This document shows positions 1 through 9,728 of a stretch of DNA of 64,000 bases, one piece after another (the first letter of the stretch is position 1; each line of letters opens with the position of its first letter). Location: the NCBI RefSeq assembly GCF_016907545.1, contig NZ_JAFBCD010000001.1, positions 2,666,001 to 2,730,000 of the forward strand, in the 5' to 3' direction. The stretch comes from Paenarthrobacter ilicis (GTDB taxonomy: Bacteria; Actinomycetota; Actinomycetes; Actinomycetales; Micrococcaceae). The notes beneath the pieces are model-generated. The model had not been told where the DNA came from. It worked only from the letters and a program-made list of their open reading frames with translations, and ran no database searches. The position numbers and the translations under genes were made by a program.

Positions 1-165
1 AAGCTGCAGATGCCGGCGTCAACCCTCCATGAACTCCAGGTTGATTGGGCCGCGTCGCAGGCCGCCGATTTCCAGCAGTACCTGCGCCGCAGCAAACCAA
101 CTGCCGTGATTGAAGGCGAGTGGCCGGTGCTTCCGCCGGTTGACGCCAGTCGCGGCGGTTTCTGA
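1..165 (+). CDS. C-terminal fragment of an unidentified protein
   Basis: An open frame runs from the first base to a TGA at 163-165 and gives 54 residues without a start, so the gene begins upstream of the window. The fragment contains several Trp and Gln residues and a short PVLPPVD stretch near its end. I recognise no domain in it. Codon use is ordinary for this genome (G/C at third positions), which supports real coding. Its relation to the ABC operon downstream is unclear, because 315 bases separate them. Confidence 0.55.
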   Translation, partial: KLQMPASTLHELQVDWAASQAADFQQYLRRSKPTAVIEGEWPVLPPVDASRGGF

Positions 166-480
166 CCCTCCACCCGGGGTGCTTTGCGACGCAAGTCACA
201 GTTCGGCCCCACTTTCGACGCGCCGCATGGCATGGAGCAGGATTCCGCAGGATGGCCTTTTGCCGGAACCGCAATAACCGCCAGAGCACTCTGATGATTC
301 AGATATTCGGCGTAAGTAGGATTTAGCGGTCACTTCTTCCATTGCGCCGCCCCATAGCCGCGGGTGACATAATTAAGTTTGGCGGGTTGAAGTCTGCCAG
401 GGCAGCCAACCTGTGCTTTTGCTGCCCGTTTCCCCGCGCACCGCAGTACATCTCCGTGTCCCGATGAAAGTGATTTCTTC
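166..480. other. Intergenic region upstream of the ABC importer
   Basis: This 315-base gap has no convincing gene. It holds a CRP-like palindrome at 185-200, entered separately, and an AT-richer patch around 364-380 where CATAAT at 368-373 could be a -10 element giving a leader of about 100 nt. No good -35 element is visible at the right distance, and no strong hairpin was seen. Confidence 0.4.
185..200. promoter_or_regulatory. Candidate CRP/GlxR-family operator
   Basis: TGCGA-CGCAAG-TCACA matches the CRP-family consensus TGTGA-N6-TCACA at 9 of 10 informative positions. It lies between the upstream gene's stop and the amino-acid ABC operon. The distance to the ABC start (about 280 bp) is long, so the regulated promoter is uncertain. 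Confidence 0.35.
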
Positions 481-1431
481 ATGAAATTCAAAGCCCCCAA
501 GTGGCTGTCTGTCGCCCCCGTGGCCGCAGCCCTGGTGATCTCCCTGGCAGCATGCGGCGGTGGATCTTCCACCCCCAGCGGTTCTCCCACCGATGCCCTC
601 GCCGGCAGTGACCAGAAGAGCCTCGACACCTACACCACCGCCGAGGTGACGCCGCTTGAAAAGATCGACAAGTCAAAGCTGGGCCTCATCACTGACGGCA
701 CCTTGCGTGTTGGCACCCTCTCGGATGCCCCGCCCAACATCTTCATCGATTCCTCCGGCAAGTTCACCGGCTACGACAATGAGCTCCTTCGCGCCATCGG
801 TGACAAGCTGGGCCTCAAGGTCGAATTCGCTTCCACCGACTTCTCCGCCCTCCTTTCGCAGGTAGGCAACAAGCAGTTCGACGTCGGATCCTCCTCGATC
901 TCCACCACCGACGCACGCCGCAAGACTGTTGGGTTCACCAACGGTTACGACTTCGGCTACATGGCCGTGGTGACCAAGAACGATTCCAAGGTGACCGGCT
1001 TCGCCGACATCAAGGAAGGCATGCGCATTGGCGTTGTCCAGGGCACCGTCCAGGACGATTACATGACCAATACGCTCAAGATCGAACCGGTCCGTTTCCC
1101 TGACTACAACACGGTCTACGGCAACGTGAAGAACGGCCAGATCGACGCTTGGGTCGCCCCTTCCCAGCAGGCCGAAGGCCAGGTCAAGGAAGGCGACAAC
1201 ACCAAGATCGCCGAGAAGGTTGTGAACACCCAGAACTTCACCGCTTACGCCGTGAACAAGGACAACCAGCCCCTGATCGACGCACTGAACTCCGGTTTGG
1301 ATGCAGTCATTGCCGACGGCACGTGGGCCAAGCTCACCTCCGAGTGGTACAAGGACCGTCCCACTGCCGCTGAGCAGACCCCCCAGGGCTGGAAGCCGGG
1401 CAGCAAGGCCGTCCAGATTCCCGCCAAGTAG
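481..1431 (+). CDS. Amino-acid ABC transporter substrate-binding lipoprotein
   Basis: 316 aa, extracytoplasmic family 3 solute-binding protein that would capture a polar amino acid and deliver it to the permease encoded next door. The N-terminus is a lipoprotein signal: two Lys, a hydrophobic stretch, then lipobox LAAC with the acylated Cys at residue 25, followed by a Gly/Ser linker. The bilobed binding domain occupies roughly residues 70-300, with the family-typical stretch TVGTLSDAPPN-like near 75-85 and GFTNGYDF in the middle. The gene is first in a three-gene operon, 12 bp ahead of the permease. The ligand cannot be told from sequence alone. Confidence 0.9.
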   Translation: MKFKAPKWLSVAPVAAALVISLAACGGGSSTPSGSPTDALAGSDQKSLDTYTTAEVTPLEKIDKSKLGLITDGTLRVGTLSDAPPNIFIDSSGKFTGYDNELLRAIGDKLGLKVEFASTDFSALLSQVGNKQFDVGSSSISTTDARRKTVGFTNGYDFGYMAVVTKNDSKVTGFADIKEGMRIGVVQGTVQDDYMTNTLKIEPVRFPDYNTVYGNVKNGQIDAWVAPSQQAEGQVKEGDNTKIAEKVVNTQNFTAYAVNKDNQPLIDALNSGLDAVIADGTWAKLTSEWYKDRPTAAEQTPQGWKPGSKAVQIPAK

Positions 1432-1443
1432 TCCGGGCGTTCC

Positions 1444-2208
1444 ATGGATATCCTCAACCAACTTGCCAGCACCTTCTTTGACTGGGAGGCAATGGGTGAA
1501 GTCCTTCCCAAGATGTTCGCCGTCGGTCTCCCGAACACTCTGATCCTGGCTGTCATTTCCGGCATCATCGGGACAGCGATAGGAATGCTGCTCGCCCTGA
1601 TGGGGATCTCCCGGAACGCAGCAGCACGGTGGATAGCCCGCGTCTACACAGATATTCTGCGCGGGCTTCCGCCGGTGCTCACCATCCTGGTGATCGGATT
1701 TGGTTTCGGCCCGATTCTCCGTCAACTCACAGGGTCCACCAGCCCCTACCCCATGGCGATTGCGGCGTTGTCCATGATGTCCGGCGCCTACATCGGTGAG
1801 ATCTTCCGCTCCGGTATCCAAAGCGTGGACAAGGGCCAGCTCGAGGCCACCCGCGCTTTGGGGTTCAGCTATGGCTCGGCCATGCGCCTTGTGGTGGTGC
1901 CCCAGGGCATTCGTCGTGTCCTGCCCGCGTTGGTCAACCAGTTCATCGCCTTGATCAAGGAGTCCTCCCTGGTCTTCATGCTTGGCCTGCTGGCGACGGA
2001 ACGGGAAATCTTCCAGATCGGCAAGGATGCTGCCGCCAATACCGGAAACCTTTCTCCGTATGTTGCCGCCGCCATCTTCTACCTGGCCCTCACCATCCCG
2101 CTCACGCACTTTGTGAACTGGATTGATGCCAGGATGCGCAGTGGCCGCCCTGAGAAGAAAGAGCCGGACGAGGCCGCAGCAGTGGTCGGAAAAGGAGCCC
2201 AGGCATGA
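1444..2208 (+). CDS. Amino-acid ABC transporter permease
   Basis: 254 aa inner-membrane permease of the His/Glu/Gln/Arg family, which forms the channel of the importer. Hydrophobic segments lie near residues 30-55, 75-95, 105-120, 165-190 and 205-230. The cytoplasmic EAA loop that contacts the ATPase is visible at about 134-160 (EATRALG ... VVVPQGIRR). The C-terminal tail is charged. The stop codon overlaps the ATPase start by four bases (ATGA), so translation is probably coupled. A single permease gene suggests a homodimeric channel. Confidence 0.92.
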   Translation: MDILNQLASTFFDWEAMGEVLPKMFAVGLPNTLILAVISGIIGTAIGMLLALMGISRNAAARWIARVYTDILRGLPPVLTILVIGFGFGPILRQLTGSTSPYPMAIAALSMMSGAYIGEIFRSGIQSVDKGQLEATRALGFSYGSAMRLVVVPQGIRRVLPALVNQFIALIKESSLVFMLGLLATEREIFQIGKDAAANTGNLSPYVAAAIFYLALTIPLTHFVNWIDARMRSGRPEKKEPDEAAAVVGKGAQA

Positions 2209-2942
2209 GTGAATTCGCTTCAGGGACATTGACTGCCAAGAACATCCATTTGTCGTTCGGCAGCAACCACGTCCTGCGTGGCATTGACCTGCACGTCCCC
2301 CAAGGCACCACGGCTTCGGTGATCGGTCCCTCCGGCTCAGGTAAATCAACCCTGCTTCGTGTCATGAACAGGCTGATCGAGCCGGACCAGGGAGACATCC
2401 TCCTGGACGGCCGCTCGGTATTGAAGGACAACCCTGACGAACTCCGCCGCAGGATCGGCATGGTTTTCCAGCAGTTCAACCTGTTCCCCCACAAGACCGT
2501 GGCGGAAAACATCTCGCTGGCCCTGCGCAAGATCCGCGGCATGACCAAGGAACAGGCCCGTGACGAGGCCTTGGCGCAGCTGGACCTGGTGGGTTTGAAG
2601 CACAAGGCCGACTCACGTCCAGCCAACCTTTCCGGTGGGCAGCAGCAACGTGTGGCGATCGCCCGTGCGCTGGCCATGAAACCGGAAGTCATGTTCTTCG
2701 ACGAGGCCACCTCTGCCCTGGACCCAGAGCTCGTCAAGGGCGTCCTGGCCCTCATGACGGACCTCGCAAAGGGCGGCATGACCATGGTGGTGGTGACCCA
2801 CGAAATGGGCTTCTCCCGCAACGTCTCGGATGTGGTGACCTTCATGGACGCCGGTGTGGTTGTTGAGTCCGGGCCGCCGGAACAGCTCTTCACGGATCCC
2901 CGTACGGAACGTCTTCAGGGTTTCCTCTCGGACGTTCTCTAG
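2205..2942 (+). CDS. Amino-acid ABC transporter ATP-binding protein
   Basis: 245 aa cytoplasmic ATPase energising the importer. Walker [10 protein letters not shown] is at 41-49, the Q-loop is VFQQFNLFP near 87-95, the ABC signature LSGGQQQ starts at 142, Walker B is VMFFDE at 162-167, the D-loop is SALD, and the switch His lies in VVTHEMG. Length and motifs match GlnQ-type polar amino-acid ATPases. One small oddity is FDEAT after Walker B, where the second importer in this window and most relatives have FDEPT. It ends just before a strong shared terminator. Confidence 0.93.
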   Translation: MSEFASGTLTAKNIHLSFGSNHVLRGIDLHVPQGTTASVIGPSGSGKSTLLRVMNRLIEPDQGDILLDGRSVLKDNPDELRRRIGMVFQQFNLFPHKTVAENISLALRKIRGMTKEQARDEALAQLDLVGLKHKADSRPANLSGGQQQRVAIARALAMKPEVMFFDEATSALDPELVKGVLALMTDLAKGGMTMVVVTHEMGFSRNVSDVVTFMDAGVVVESGPPEQLFTDPRTERLQGFLSDVL

Positions 2943-2950
2943 GACGCATG

Positions 2951-2998
2951 AAAAACCCCGCCGCCCTGCTCGTCACGAGCATGGAAGGCGGGGTTTTT
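2951..2998. terminator. Bidirectional terminator between convergent genes
   Basis: AAAAACCCCGCC (2951-2962) pairs with GGCGGGGTTTTT (2987-2998) around a 24-nt loop. The A-tract and T-tract on the two sides make it work in both directions. It closes the ABC operon and the convergent GH3 gene. Confidence 0.85.
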
Positions 2999-3041
2999 CG
3001 TTGCCTGGCCTGGGCTGGCATGTCCACGCCACAGGCCTGGC

Positions 3042-4325
3042 TCAGGCGCCTGTTTTGACCCTGAGGACCGTCAGCGCGGCGGCATCCACCTTGGCCCGGA
3101 ACGCCGGGTCCTCCTGGGCTTTCTTCACCACTGCCTGATGCATTGCCGGGATGCTGAGGGGATCCGCACACACCAGCATGGTGCCACCGGCGGAGAAGAA
3201 GTTCAGCGCCCGGTCGGCGTCGGACCACGCCTCCAGCTGCGCTGCACTGCAGAGGTCATCGGACAGGACGATGCCCTTGAACCCGGCGTCGCCCCGCAGC
3301 ATGATGTCCAGGATCGTGGGCGAAAACGGGGCAATGTTGGCGGGGTCGATCTTGTCATAGAACGCGTTGGAGACCATTACCCACTGGGTTCCCGATTGGA
3401 TGGCGGCCTTGAAGGGTGCCAGTGCGGGATCGTTGCGCGTCGTCGCGGTATCGCGGACGTCGCTGCTTACATCCGTGTTGGGCACCACCTTCCCCAAGCC
3501 GGGAAAGTGCTTCACCACAGGTGCCACCCCCGCATCCCGCATGCCGTCGGCAAAGGAATTGCCCAGCAGCGAGGTGTCCTCCGGGGTGTATCCGTACTCG
3601 CGCTGGAAGTGCCCAATGGGGGCGTTGGAGGGTGCAAATCCTGGACTGGTCACGGTATCCAGGACCGGCGCGAGGTTCACGTTGACGCCCGCGCTCCGCA
3701 GTTCCTTGCCCCAGGTTGTGGCGTCCGCCCGCAGCTTGGCAGGTCCTGATGCCGCTTGGACCAAGGCAGTGGGAATCTGCGAGAAACCGGGACCCGACAG
3801 GACCTGGACGTATCCGCCTTCCTGGTCGGTGGCCACGAAAAGGGGCAGGTTCCCGGTGGTCGCCGGCGAGACCGTCGAGGTCATGGAGGACACCACGGCG
3901 GCTGCGCTGGCTGCCCCCGCTTTGCTGCGCCCGCTGAGGTAGACGTTTCCAGCGTGGTATTTGGTCAGTGCGGCCATGGTTGCGGGGTCGGCGCCTGTAG
4001 CCTTCGCGGCAACCATGAACAGTTGCCCCACCCGCTGTTCCAGGCTGAGCGCTGCCAGCTGCTGCTCGGCGGCCGACGGCGGGTTGGCCGCTGCCGTAGT
4101 CCCGCTGGGTGCGGGTGAGCCGCTCGCCGACGCTGCCGGCGTCGAGGCCATGGCGCTGGAAGGTGGGGGCACGGATGTGGTGGCCGCAGGGGACGACGGC
4201 GGAGCCTGGCTGGTTGCCGGATCGCCGCCGCCCGTGCTGGCCGAGCATCCGGACGCAGCGACAGCCAGGGCTCCCGCAGTGATCACACCGATGCCCAGGG
4301 ATGAAATTTTCTTGGTGGTGCGCAT
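3042..4325 (-). CDS. Secreted GH3 glycoside hydrolase lipoprotein (NagZ/LpqI-like)
   Basis: 427 aa. The lipoprotein signal has its lipobox before Cys27, followed by a Ser/Pro/Ala/Thr-rich linker to about residue 85. The GH3 N-terminal barrel covers about 90-420. Visible motifs are DQEGG (167-171), KHFPGLG (272-278) and SDDL (355-358), whose first Asp is at the position of the GH3 nucleophile. The family cleaves terminal beta-linked sugars, and actinobacterial relatives act on N-acetylglucosamine in cell-wall material. The NagZ acid/base His expected in an SH pair after KHFPG is not seen; the sequence there is NTD. Function as a wall-recycling hexosaminidase is therefore likely but not certain. 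It is a single gene, convergent with the ABC operon. Confidence 0.85.
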   Translation of the reverse strand: MRTTKKISSLGIGVITAGALAVAASGCSASTGGGDPATSQAPPSSPAATTSVPPPSSAMASTPAASASGSPAPSGTTAAANPPSAAEQQLAALSLEQRVGQLFMVAAKATGADPATMAALTKYHAGNVYLSGRSKAGAASAAAVVSSMTSTVSPATTGNLPLFVATDQEGGYVQVLSGPGFSQIPTALVQAASGPAKLRADATTWGKELRSAGVNVNLAPVLDTVTSPGFAPSNAPIGHFQREYGYTPEDTSLLGNSFADGMRDAGVAPVVKHFPGLGKVVPNTDVSSDVRDTATTRNDPALAPFKAAIQSGTQWVMVSNAFYDKIDPANIAPFSPTILDIMLRGDAGFKGIVLSDDLCSAAQLEAWSDADRALNFFSAGGTMLVCADPLSIPAMHQAVVKKAQEDPAFRAKVDAAALTVLRVKTGA

Positions 4326-4455
4326 GGTAACCGTGTATTTCGTTGGGGTCTGGTTTCCACTGTCGAGCCTACCGCTTCAGCCTGCAGCAAGGCACGGACA
4401 CGGCAATGCCCCGGTCAGCCGCATCGCGCGGCCGCCCGGGGCAGTGTGGAGTTGC

Positions 4456-5775
4456 TTAGGCCGTGGCAGCGGCAGCAGCCCGGGCCGCTGCCGGGAGCGC
4501 CTCGACGATTCGGTTCATTGCGGCGTCATCGTGGGCCGCAGACAGGAACCAGGCTTCGAAGACGGACGGCGGAAGGTATACGCCGGAGTCCAGCATGGAG
4601 TGGAAGAACGGCGCGTAGCGGAAGGTTTCCTGGCCCTGGGCGTCGTCGTAGTTGTGGACTCCGTGTGCTGAGGTGCCGAAAGCGACGGAGAAGAGGTTTC
4701 CCGCACGCTGGATCGAGTGGTCCACGCCTGCCCCATCAAGTGCTGAGGACAAAGCCGCTGAAAGCTCCAAGGACCGGGCATCAACGAACGCGTAGACCTC
4801 CGGAGTCGCGTTGGTCAGAGTGGCAACGCCTGCGGCCATGGCCACGGGGTTGCCGGACAGGGTCCCGGCCTGGTAGACGGGACCCACAGGGGCGAGGTAA
4901 TCCATCACGTCCGCGCGGCCGCCGAGTGCCGCCGTCGGCATTCCACCACCAATGACCTTGCCGAAGGTGAGGAGGTCCGGCGCCCAGCCTTCCTGGCGGC
5001 CTGTGAGGCCCCAGTATCCGGCGTACCCGGTACGGAAGCCGGTCAGCACCTCATCGAGGATGAGCAGCGCGCCGTGCTCCTTGGTGATCCTGGAGAGTCC
5101 CGCATTGAAGCCTTCACCAGGTGTGACCACGCCCATGTTGGCCGGAGCTGCTTCCGTGATGACCGCGGCAATATTGGCACCGTGGGCAGCGAAAGCGGCT
5201 TCAACGGCCGGGAGGTCGTTGTAAGGAAGAACCAGTGTTTCTGCCGCGGTGGCCGCGGTGACGCCGGCCGAACCCGGAAGGGCCAGCGTGGCCACACCCG
5301 AGCCGGCAGCGGCGAGCAGCCCATCCAGGTGGCCGTGGTAGCAGCCGGCGAACTTGATAATGAGGTTGCGGCCGGTGAAACCGCGTGCCAGCCGGACAGC
5401 GGTCATGGTTGCTTCCGTACCGGTGGAGACCATCCGGAGCCGCTCCACGGCACCCACGCGCTCCTTGACCAGCGCTGCGAGGTTTGCCTCGTCCGGTGTA
5501 GACGCCCCGAAGGAGAGTCCCCGGTCCACGGCAGCGTGTACCGCGGCCAGCACTGCAGGGTGGGCGTGGCCCAGGAGAGCCGGTCCCCAGGAACACACCA
5601 GGTCCACGTACTCCTTGCCATCGGCGTCTGTAAGGTAGGCACCTTTGGCCGAGACCATGAACTTGGGGGTGCCGCCCACTGATCCGAACGCGCGGACCGG
5701 TGAATTCACGCCGCCGGGCATCAGCGACTGTGCACGGTCAAACAGCTGATCGGACACGGGGGTATTGGACGTCAA
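4456..5775 (-). CDS. hemL: Glutamate-1-semialdehyde 2,1-aminomutase
   Basis: 439 aa PLP enzyme converting glutamate-1-semialdehyde to 5-aminolaevulinate, the step after HemA. The motifs are those of class III aminotransferases: STGTEA at 117-122 (phosphate binding), DEVLTGFR at 241-248, and the PLP Lys273 in TFGKVIGGG. Full family length. The start is a TTG (complement of 5773-5775) preceded by a GAAGAGAA ribosome-binding stretch. It is the last gene of the haem cluster and lies 48 bp after the LLM oxidoreductase. Confidence 0.95.
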   Translation of the reverse strand: MTSNTPVSDQLFDRAQSLMPGGVNSPVRAFGSVGGTPKFMVSAKGAYLTDADGKEYVDLVCSWGPALLGHAHPAVLAAVHAAVDRGLSFGASTPDEANLAALVKERVGAVERLRMVSTGTEATMTAVRLARGFTGRNLIIKFAGCYHGHLDGLLAAAGSGVATLALPGSAGVTAATAAETLVLPYNDLPAVEAAFAAHGANIAAVITEAAPANMGVVTPGEGFNAGLSRITKEHGALLILDEVLTGFRTGYAGYWGLTGRQEGWAPDLLTFGKVIGGGMPTAALGGRADVMDYLAPVGPVYQAGTLSGNPVAMAAGVATLTNATPEVYAFVDARSLELSAALSSALDGAGVDHSIQRAGNLFSVAFGTSAHGVHNYDDAQGQETFRYAPFFHSMLDSGVYLPPSVFEAWFLSAAHDDAAMNRIVEALPAAARAAAAATA

Positions 5776-5823
5776 GGTTCTCTTCTTTCAGTTGATCCGG
5801 GGCCGCAGGCTCCGCGGAGATAA

Positions 5824-6909
5824 CTACTGTGCGGCCAGCAATTCAGCCACCCGGGGGGCGACTTCGGTGCCGTAAAGCTCGATGCATCGCATCATGGACT
5901 GGTGCGGCAGGGTGCCGTTGCTGTACTTGAGGTCGAAGCGGTCCACGCCAAGATTGCGTTTGAGGAGGGCAATCTTTTGTGCCACCGTCTCCGGCGACCC
6001 AACATACAGCGCGCCTTCCGGCCCGCACATGGCGTCGAACTCGCCCCGGTTGCCGGGTCCCCATCCACGTTCTGCGCCGATCCGGTTGCGCTGGTCCAAC
6101 CAGTGCGGGAAGAGCTCGTCACGTGCAGCTTGATCGGTATCGGCGATGAAACCGGGCGAATGCGTGGCAATTTGCCTCATGGGATGCCCATGCTTGGCCA
6201 TGGCGTCACGATAAAGATTCACCAGAGGCGCAAAGCGGCGGGGCTCTCCCCCGATGATGGCAAAAATGATGGGATACCCATATTCGGCACACCGCAGGAC
6301 GGACTCAGGCGTGCCGCCCACTCCGATCCAGGCCGGAAGCAGGTGATGCTCGAGGCGCGGATAAACCTGCAATCCGTTGATCGCCGGCCGGGTCCGCCCC
6401 TCCCAATGGAGCGGTTTCTGGGCACGGGCTTGGTCAAAGAGTGCGAGCTTTTCCTCGAACAGGACCTCGTAATCGGCCAGGTCCAGGCCAAACAGCGGGA
6501 AGGACTCGATGAATGATCCCCTTCCCAGCATCACTTCGGCCCTGCCGTTGGAGATCGCATCCACCGTAGCGAAGCGCTGGAACACCCGGAGGGGATCGTC
6601 GGAGCTCAGCACCGTCACCGCTGAACCCAGGCGGATTCGTGACGTTACTGCAGCGGCTGCCGCCAGGAAGACTTCAGGGGCAGAGACTGCGAAGTCGCGC
6701 CGGTGATGCTCACCGACGCCAAAGGCATGGATTCCGACGGCGTCAGCCAGCTTGGCTTCCTCCAGCAGCTCCCGCAGGACTTGCGCGTGTTCCTTGGGAT
6801 TGCCGTCGGCGTCCAGGCCCGCATCACCGAAGGTGTTCAGCCCGAGGAGGATCTCCCGGGCACCGACAGGTGCGGAGGGATCGGTGGGAACGGCGGACTC
6901 AGTGGTCAT
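5824..6909 (-). CDS. LLM-class flavin-dependent oxidoreductase
   Basis: 361 aa, bacterial-luciferase-like monooxygenase fold. The N-terminal part has LLGLNTFGD and then [10 protein letters not shown], a typical LLM active-site region with adjacent His residues. A substrate and its flavin partner cannot be named. The gene start overlaps the hemB stop by four bases (ATGA), so it is translationally embedded in the haem operon between hemB and hemL although no haem step requires it. A role in protection or a side reaction is conceivable but unproven. Confidence 0.85.
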   Translation of the reverse strand: MTTESAVPTDPSAPVGAREILLGLNTFGDAGLDADGNPKEHAQVLRELLEEAKLADAVGIHAFGVGEHHRRDFAVSAPEVFLAAAAAVTSRIRLGSAVTVLSSDDPLRVFQRFATVDAISNGRAEVMLGRGSFIESFPLFGLDLADYEVLFEEKLALFDQARAQKPLHWEGRTRPAINGLQVYPRLEHHLLPAWIGVGGTPESVLRCAEYGYPIIFAIIGGEPRRFAPLVNLYRDAMAKHGHPMRQIATHSPGFIADTDQAARDELFPHWLDQRNRIGAERGWGPGNRGEFDAMCGPEGALYVGSPETVAQKIALLKRNLGVDRFDLKYSNGTLPHQSMMRCIELYGTEVAPRVAELLAAQ

Positions 6910-7889
6910 CGGGTCTCTTTCAGCCAGCCTGCGAGTTCGGAGGCCCAGTAGGTGAGGATGTTGTCGGCACCGGCGCGCTTGATCCCCAGCACGGACTCAG
7001 TGATGGCTCCGCGCCTGTCGATCCAGCCGTTGGCCGCTGCCGCTTCGATCATGGCGTACTCGCCGGAAATTTGGTAGGCCGCAACGGGCACCGGACTCAT
7101 GGCAGCAACGTCGGCCAGGACGTCGAGGTAGCTCATGGCAGGTTTGACCATCACCATGTCCGCGCCTTCCTCGATGTCCAGCTCCACCTCGAGGATCGCT
7201 TCACGTCGGTTGGAAGCGTCCATCTGGTACGTCCGGCGGTCACCCGTGAGCTGGGAATCCACGGCTTCGCGGAACGGGCCGTAGAATGCCGATGCGTACT
7301 TGGCCGCGTAGGCAACCACTGCCGTGTTCTTGTGCCCGGACTCTTCCAAGGCCTGGCGGATCACGGCGATCTGGCCGTCCATCATTCCGGAGGGACCCAG
7401 GACGTGCGCGCCCGCCTCGGCCTGGGCCACGGCCATCTGCCCGTAGATTGCCAGGGTTGCATCGTTGTCCACGTATCCGTGATCGTCCAGGACTCCGCAG
7501 TGCCCATGATCGGTGAACTCATCCAGGCAAACGTCGCTCATGACCACCAGGTCATCGCCTACTTCGGCCCTGACGTCGCGGATGGCCTTGTTCAGCACGC
7601 CCTCAGGATCCAGGGACGCCGTCCCCCGCGCATCGCGTTGGGCAGGCACTCCAAAAAGCATGATGCCCCCGACTCCCAGCTCCACGGCCTCGGCCGCGGC
7701 CCGCTTCAACGAATCGGTGGTGTGCTGGACAACTCCGGGCATGGAGCTGATGGGGCTCGGCTCGGTGAGTCCTTCGCGGATGAATGCGGGCAGGATCAGG
7801 TCGGCAGGCGCCACCCGGTTCTCAGCGGTCAACCGGCGCATGGCCGGTGTGGTGCGCAAACGGCGCGGGCGGTGGTTCGGAAAGCTCAT
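6906..7889 (-). CDS. hemB: Porphobilinogen synthase (aminolaevulinate dehydratase)
   Basis: 327 aa cytoplasmic enzyme condensing two aminolaevulinates to porphobilinogen. The two Schiff-base lysines are visible: Lys197 in YAAKYASAF and Lys249 in [10 protein letters not shown]. The metal-site stretch reads [14 protein letters not shown], with Cys121, Asp123 and Cys131. Classical zinc enzymes have Cys at all three positions and magnesium types have Ala/Asp, so this one is intermediate. It overlaps hemD upstream and the LLM gene downstream by four bases each. Confidence 0.95.
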   Translation of the reverse strand: MSFPNHRPRRLRTTPAMRRLTAENRVAPADLILPAFIREGLTEPSPISSMPGVVQHTTDSLKRAAAEAVELGVGGIMLFGVPAQRDARGTASLDPEGVLNKAIRDVRAEVGDDLVVMSDVCLDEFTDHGHCGVLDDHGYVDNDATLAIYGQMAVAQAEAGAHVLGPSGMMDGQIAVIRQALEESGHKNTAVVAYAAKYASAFYGPFREAVDSQLTGDRRTYQMDASNRREAILEVELDIEEGADMVMVKPAMSYLDVLADVAAMSPVPVAAYQISGEYAMIEAAAANGWIDRRGAITESVLGIKRAGADNILTYWASELAGWLKETR

Positions 7890-8755
7890 GACGGGTTCCC
7901 TTCGTTGGCGAAAACAGATTCAAGGGCGGCCACAATGCCGTCCGGTGTTGGCACTTTGGCGGTGGCAGCGACGGCGAGGCCCAGCTGGGAGGCCGCGGCC
8001 GCCGTCGGACGTCCAATCGCGATGAAACGGCAGGCACCCAGCTCCGGGAGCGCCGAGGCGATCCGCCGCGCGCCGCTGGGCGAGGCTGCCACGATCGCAT
8101 GGATGGTTCCGGCCCTGAGACCCTTGGTGGCTTCCTCCAGCCCCACTGTTGCGTCGTCGCTGGACCCGACGGCGGATGGCAGTTCCGCTGTCAGGCGCAG
8201 ATGGTCCCGGGCCGGGTAATCGACGGTGTGGTAGGCCACGACGGCGGTGACATCCGCGCCTTGCGATGCAAGTCCGGACCGTAGCCCGGGCGCCGCTATA
8301 TCGGCTTGTGGCAGGAGCACTGTGCCGGGCGTGGAATTCCACAAAGCCAGCAGGCCGTCGGCTGACTGGTTTTCTGTCGGTGCCATGTGGACCGTCAGGC
8401 CCACAGACTCCACAGCACGCTGCGAGGCTGGGCCGATGGTGGCTACTTTGGTGCCGCTGGGAACCAGATCGTTCAGTTCAATTCCCCGCTGGGCCGCGTG
8501 GTCAAGAAGTACGCGGACCGTAGTGATGCTGCTGATGACGAGCCAGTCGAAACCGCCGGCGGTCAAACGGTCCAAAGCTGCCGTCAGGGAAGCCTGGTCC
8601 CTGGCCTGTTCAAAGTCGATCAGCGGGAGAACCCAGGGCTCGGCACCTGATTGTCGTAGAAGGTCAACCAGGGGCCGGGCGCGATCGGCGGTCCTGGCAA
8701 TCAGGACACGCCGACCAACCAGGACCGCAGATTCAACGGGATCAGGATGCGGCAA
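7886..8755 (-). CDS. hemD: Uroporphyrinogen-III synthase
   Basis: 289 aa. The enzyme cyclises hydroxymethylbilane with inversion of ring D. The protein shows the two-lobed HemD pattern: [12 protein letters not shown] at the start, a SSITTVR stretch near residue 75, and a Thr/Ser-rich second lobe. HemD is poorly conserved, so position between hemC and hemB adds much of the confidence. The start is a TTG (complement of 8753-8755) lying 14 bp inside the hemC 3' end. Confidence 0.9.
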   Translation of the reverse strand: MPHPDPVESAVLVGRRVLIARTADRARPLVDLLRQSGAEPWVLPLIDFEQARDQASLTAALDRLTAGGFDWLVISSITTVRVLLDHAAQRGIELNDLVPSGTKVATIGPASQRAVESVGLTVHMAPTENQSADGLLALWNSTPGTVLLPQADIAAPGLRSGLASQGADVTAVVAYHTVDYPARDHLRLTAELPSAVGSSDDATVGLEEATKGLRAGTIHAIVAASPSGARRIASALPELGACRFIAIGRPTAAAASQLGLAVAATAKVPTPDGIVAALESVFANEGNPS

Positions 8756-9728
8756 GGTCCGCTATCTCCGCAGCACCGGCAGCGAGCAGGAGTTCAGCCA
8801 CCTCGATACCCAGCAGCGTGGCGCCCACTTCCGTGAGACCGTCGGTTGCTTTTTTCTCCCGGACAGTTGTGGAGCCGTCCACGGCGCACACCGCCGCCTC
8901 CAGGTGCAGCATGCTGCCCTTCCGGAAGGCGTAGGCGCCCACGGGCGCAGCGCACCCTGCTTCAAGACGGGCCAATACAGCGCGTTCGGCGGTGACGGCC
9001 AGACGGGTATCGTCGTCGTTCAATGCCGCCAGTGCCTGTGCCAGCACGCCATTGCTGCCCTCGGCTTGGGGAGCCTCGTCGGTCCGGCATTCAATGGCCA
9101 AGGCACCCTGGCCGGGAGCTGGCAGCATCACGCCGGTTTCGAAGTACTCGCTGACCGTATCCAGTCGGCCCATTCGTTCCAGCCCGGCAGCAGCCAGGAC
9201 CACCGCGTCAAGGTCGCAGGATTTGCCCGGCACCACGGCGTCGGTAGTGTTGCCCGGAAGCCCGGGAACACGCCCAAGACGGGTATCCACGTTGCCGCGG
9301 ATGTCCAGGACCTCCAGGTCAGGACGTGCTGCCCGCAGTTGGGCTGCCCGTCGCGGCGACCCGGTTCCCACCTTGGCGCCTTCCGGCAACTGGGCCAATG
9401 TCATGCCGTCGCGTGCGCAGAGCACGTCCCGGACATCCACCCGCTTGGGGGTGGCAGCGATGCTCAAGCCCAAGGCAGCGCCAGTGGGAAGATCCTTCAA
9501 GGAGTGCACAGCGACGTCGCAAACGTCGGCCAGCAAAGCGTCACGGAGAGCCGCCACAAAGACGCCCGTTCCGCCCATTTGGGACAATGAGCCTGTCTTG
9601 ACGTCGCCTTCGGTCTTGATGTGGACCAGGTCCACGCCGAAGCCGCCAACGGCCGCGAGTTTGTCAGCTGTTTGCTGCGTCTGCGTCAGTGCCAGCTTGC
9701 TGGCCCTGGTGCCGATGCGGACAGTCAC
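8742..9728 (-). CDS. hemC: Hydroxymethylbilane synthase (porphobilinogen deaminase)
   Basis: 328 aa. It polymerises four porphobilinogens on a dipyrromethane cofactor. The N-terminus RIGTRASKLALTQ is diagnostic, and HSLKDLPT and GTGSPRRAAQL follow. The cofactor-carrying Cys is Cys259 in EAGCAAPVGAYA. The GTG start overlaps the hemH TGA stop (GTGA), so the genes are translationally coupled. Confidence 0.96.
   Translation of the reverse strand: MTVRIGTRASKLALTQTQQTADKLAAVGGFGVDLVHIKTEGDVKTGSLSQMGGTGVFVAALRDALLADVCDVAVHSLKDLPTGAALGLSIAATPKRVDVRDVLCARDGMTLAQLPEGAKVGTGSPRRAAQLRAARPDLEVLDIRGNVDTRLGRVPGLPGNTTDAVVPGKSCDLDAVVLAAAGLERMGRLDTVSEYFETGVMLPAPGQGALAIECRTDEAPQAEGSNGVLAQALAALNDDDTRLAVTAERAVLARLEAGCAAPVGAYAFRKGSMLHLEAAVCAVDGSTTVREKKATDGLTEVGATLLGIEVAELLLAAGAAEIADLAAS

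Noticed and set aside
673..2349. 558-codon open frame on the minus strand across the ABC permease
   Set aside because: It is antisense to two clear genes, has low-complexity Gly/His/Val composition typical of a GC-rich shadow, and no ribosome site.
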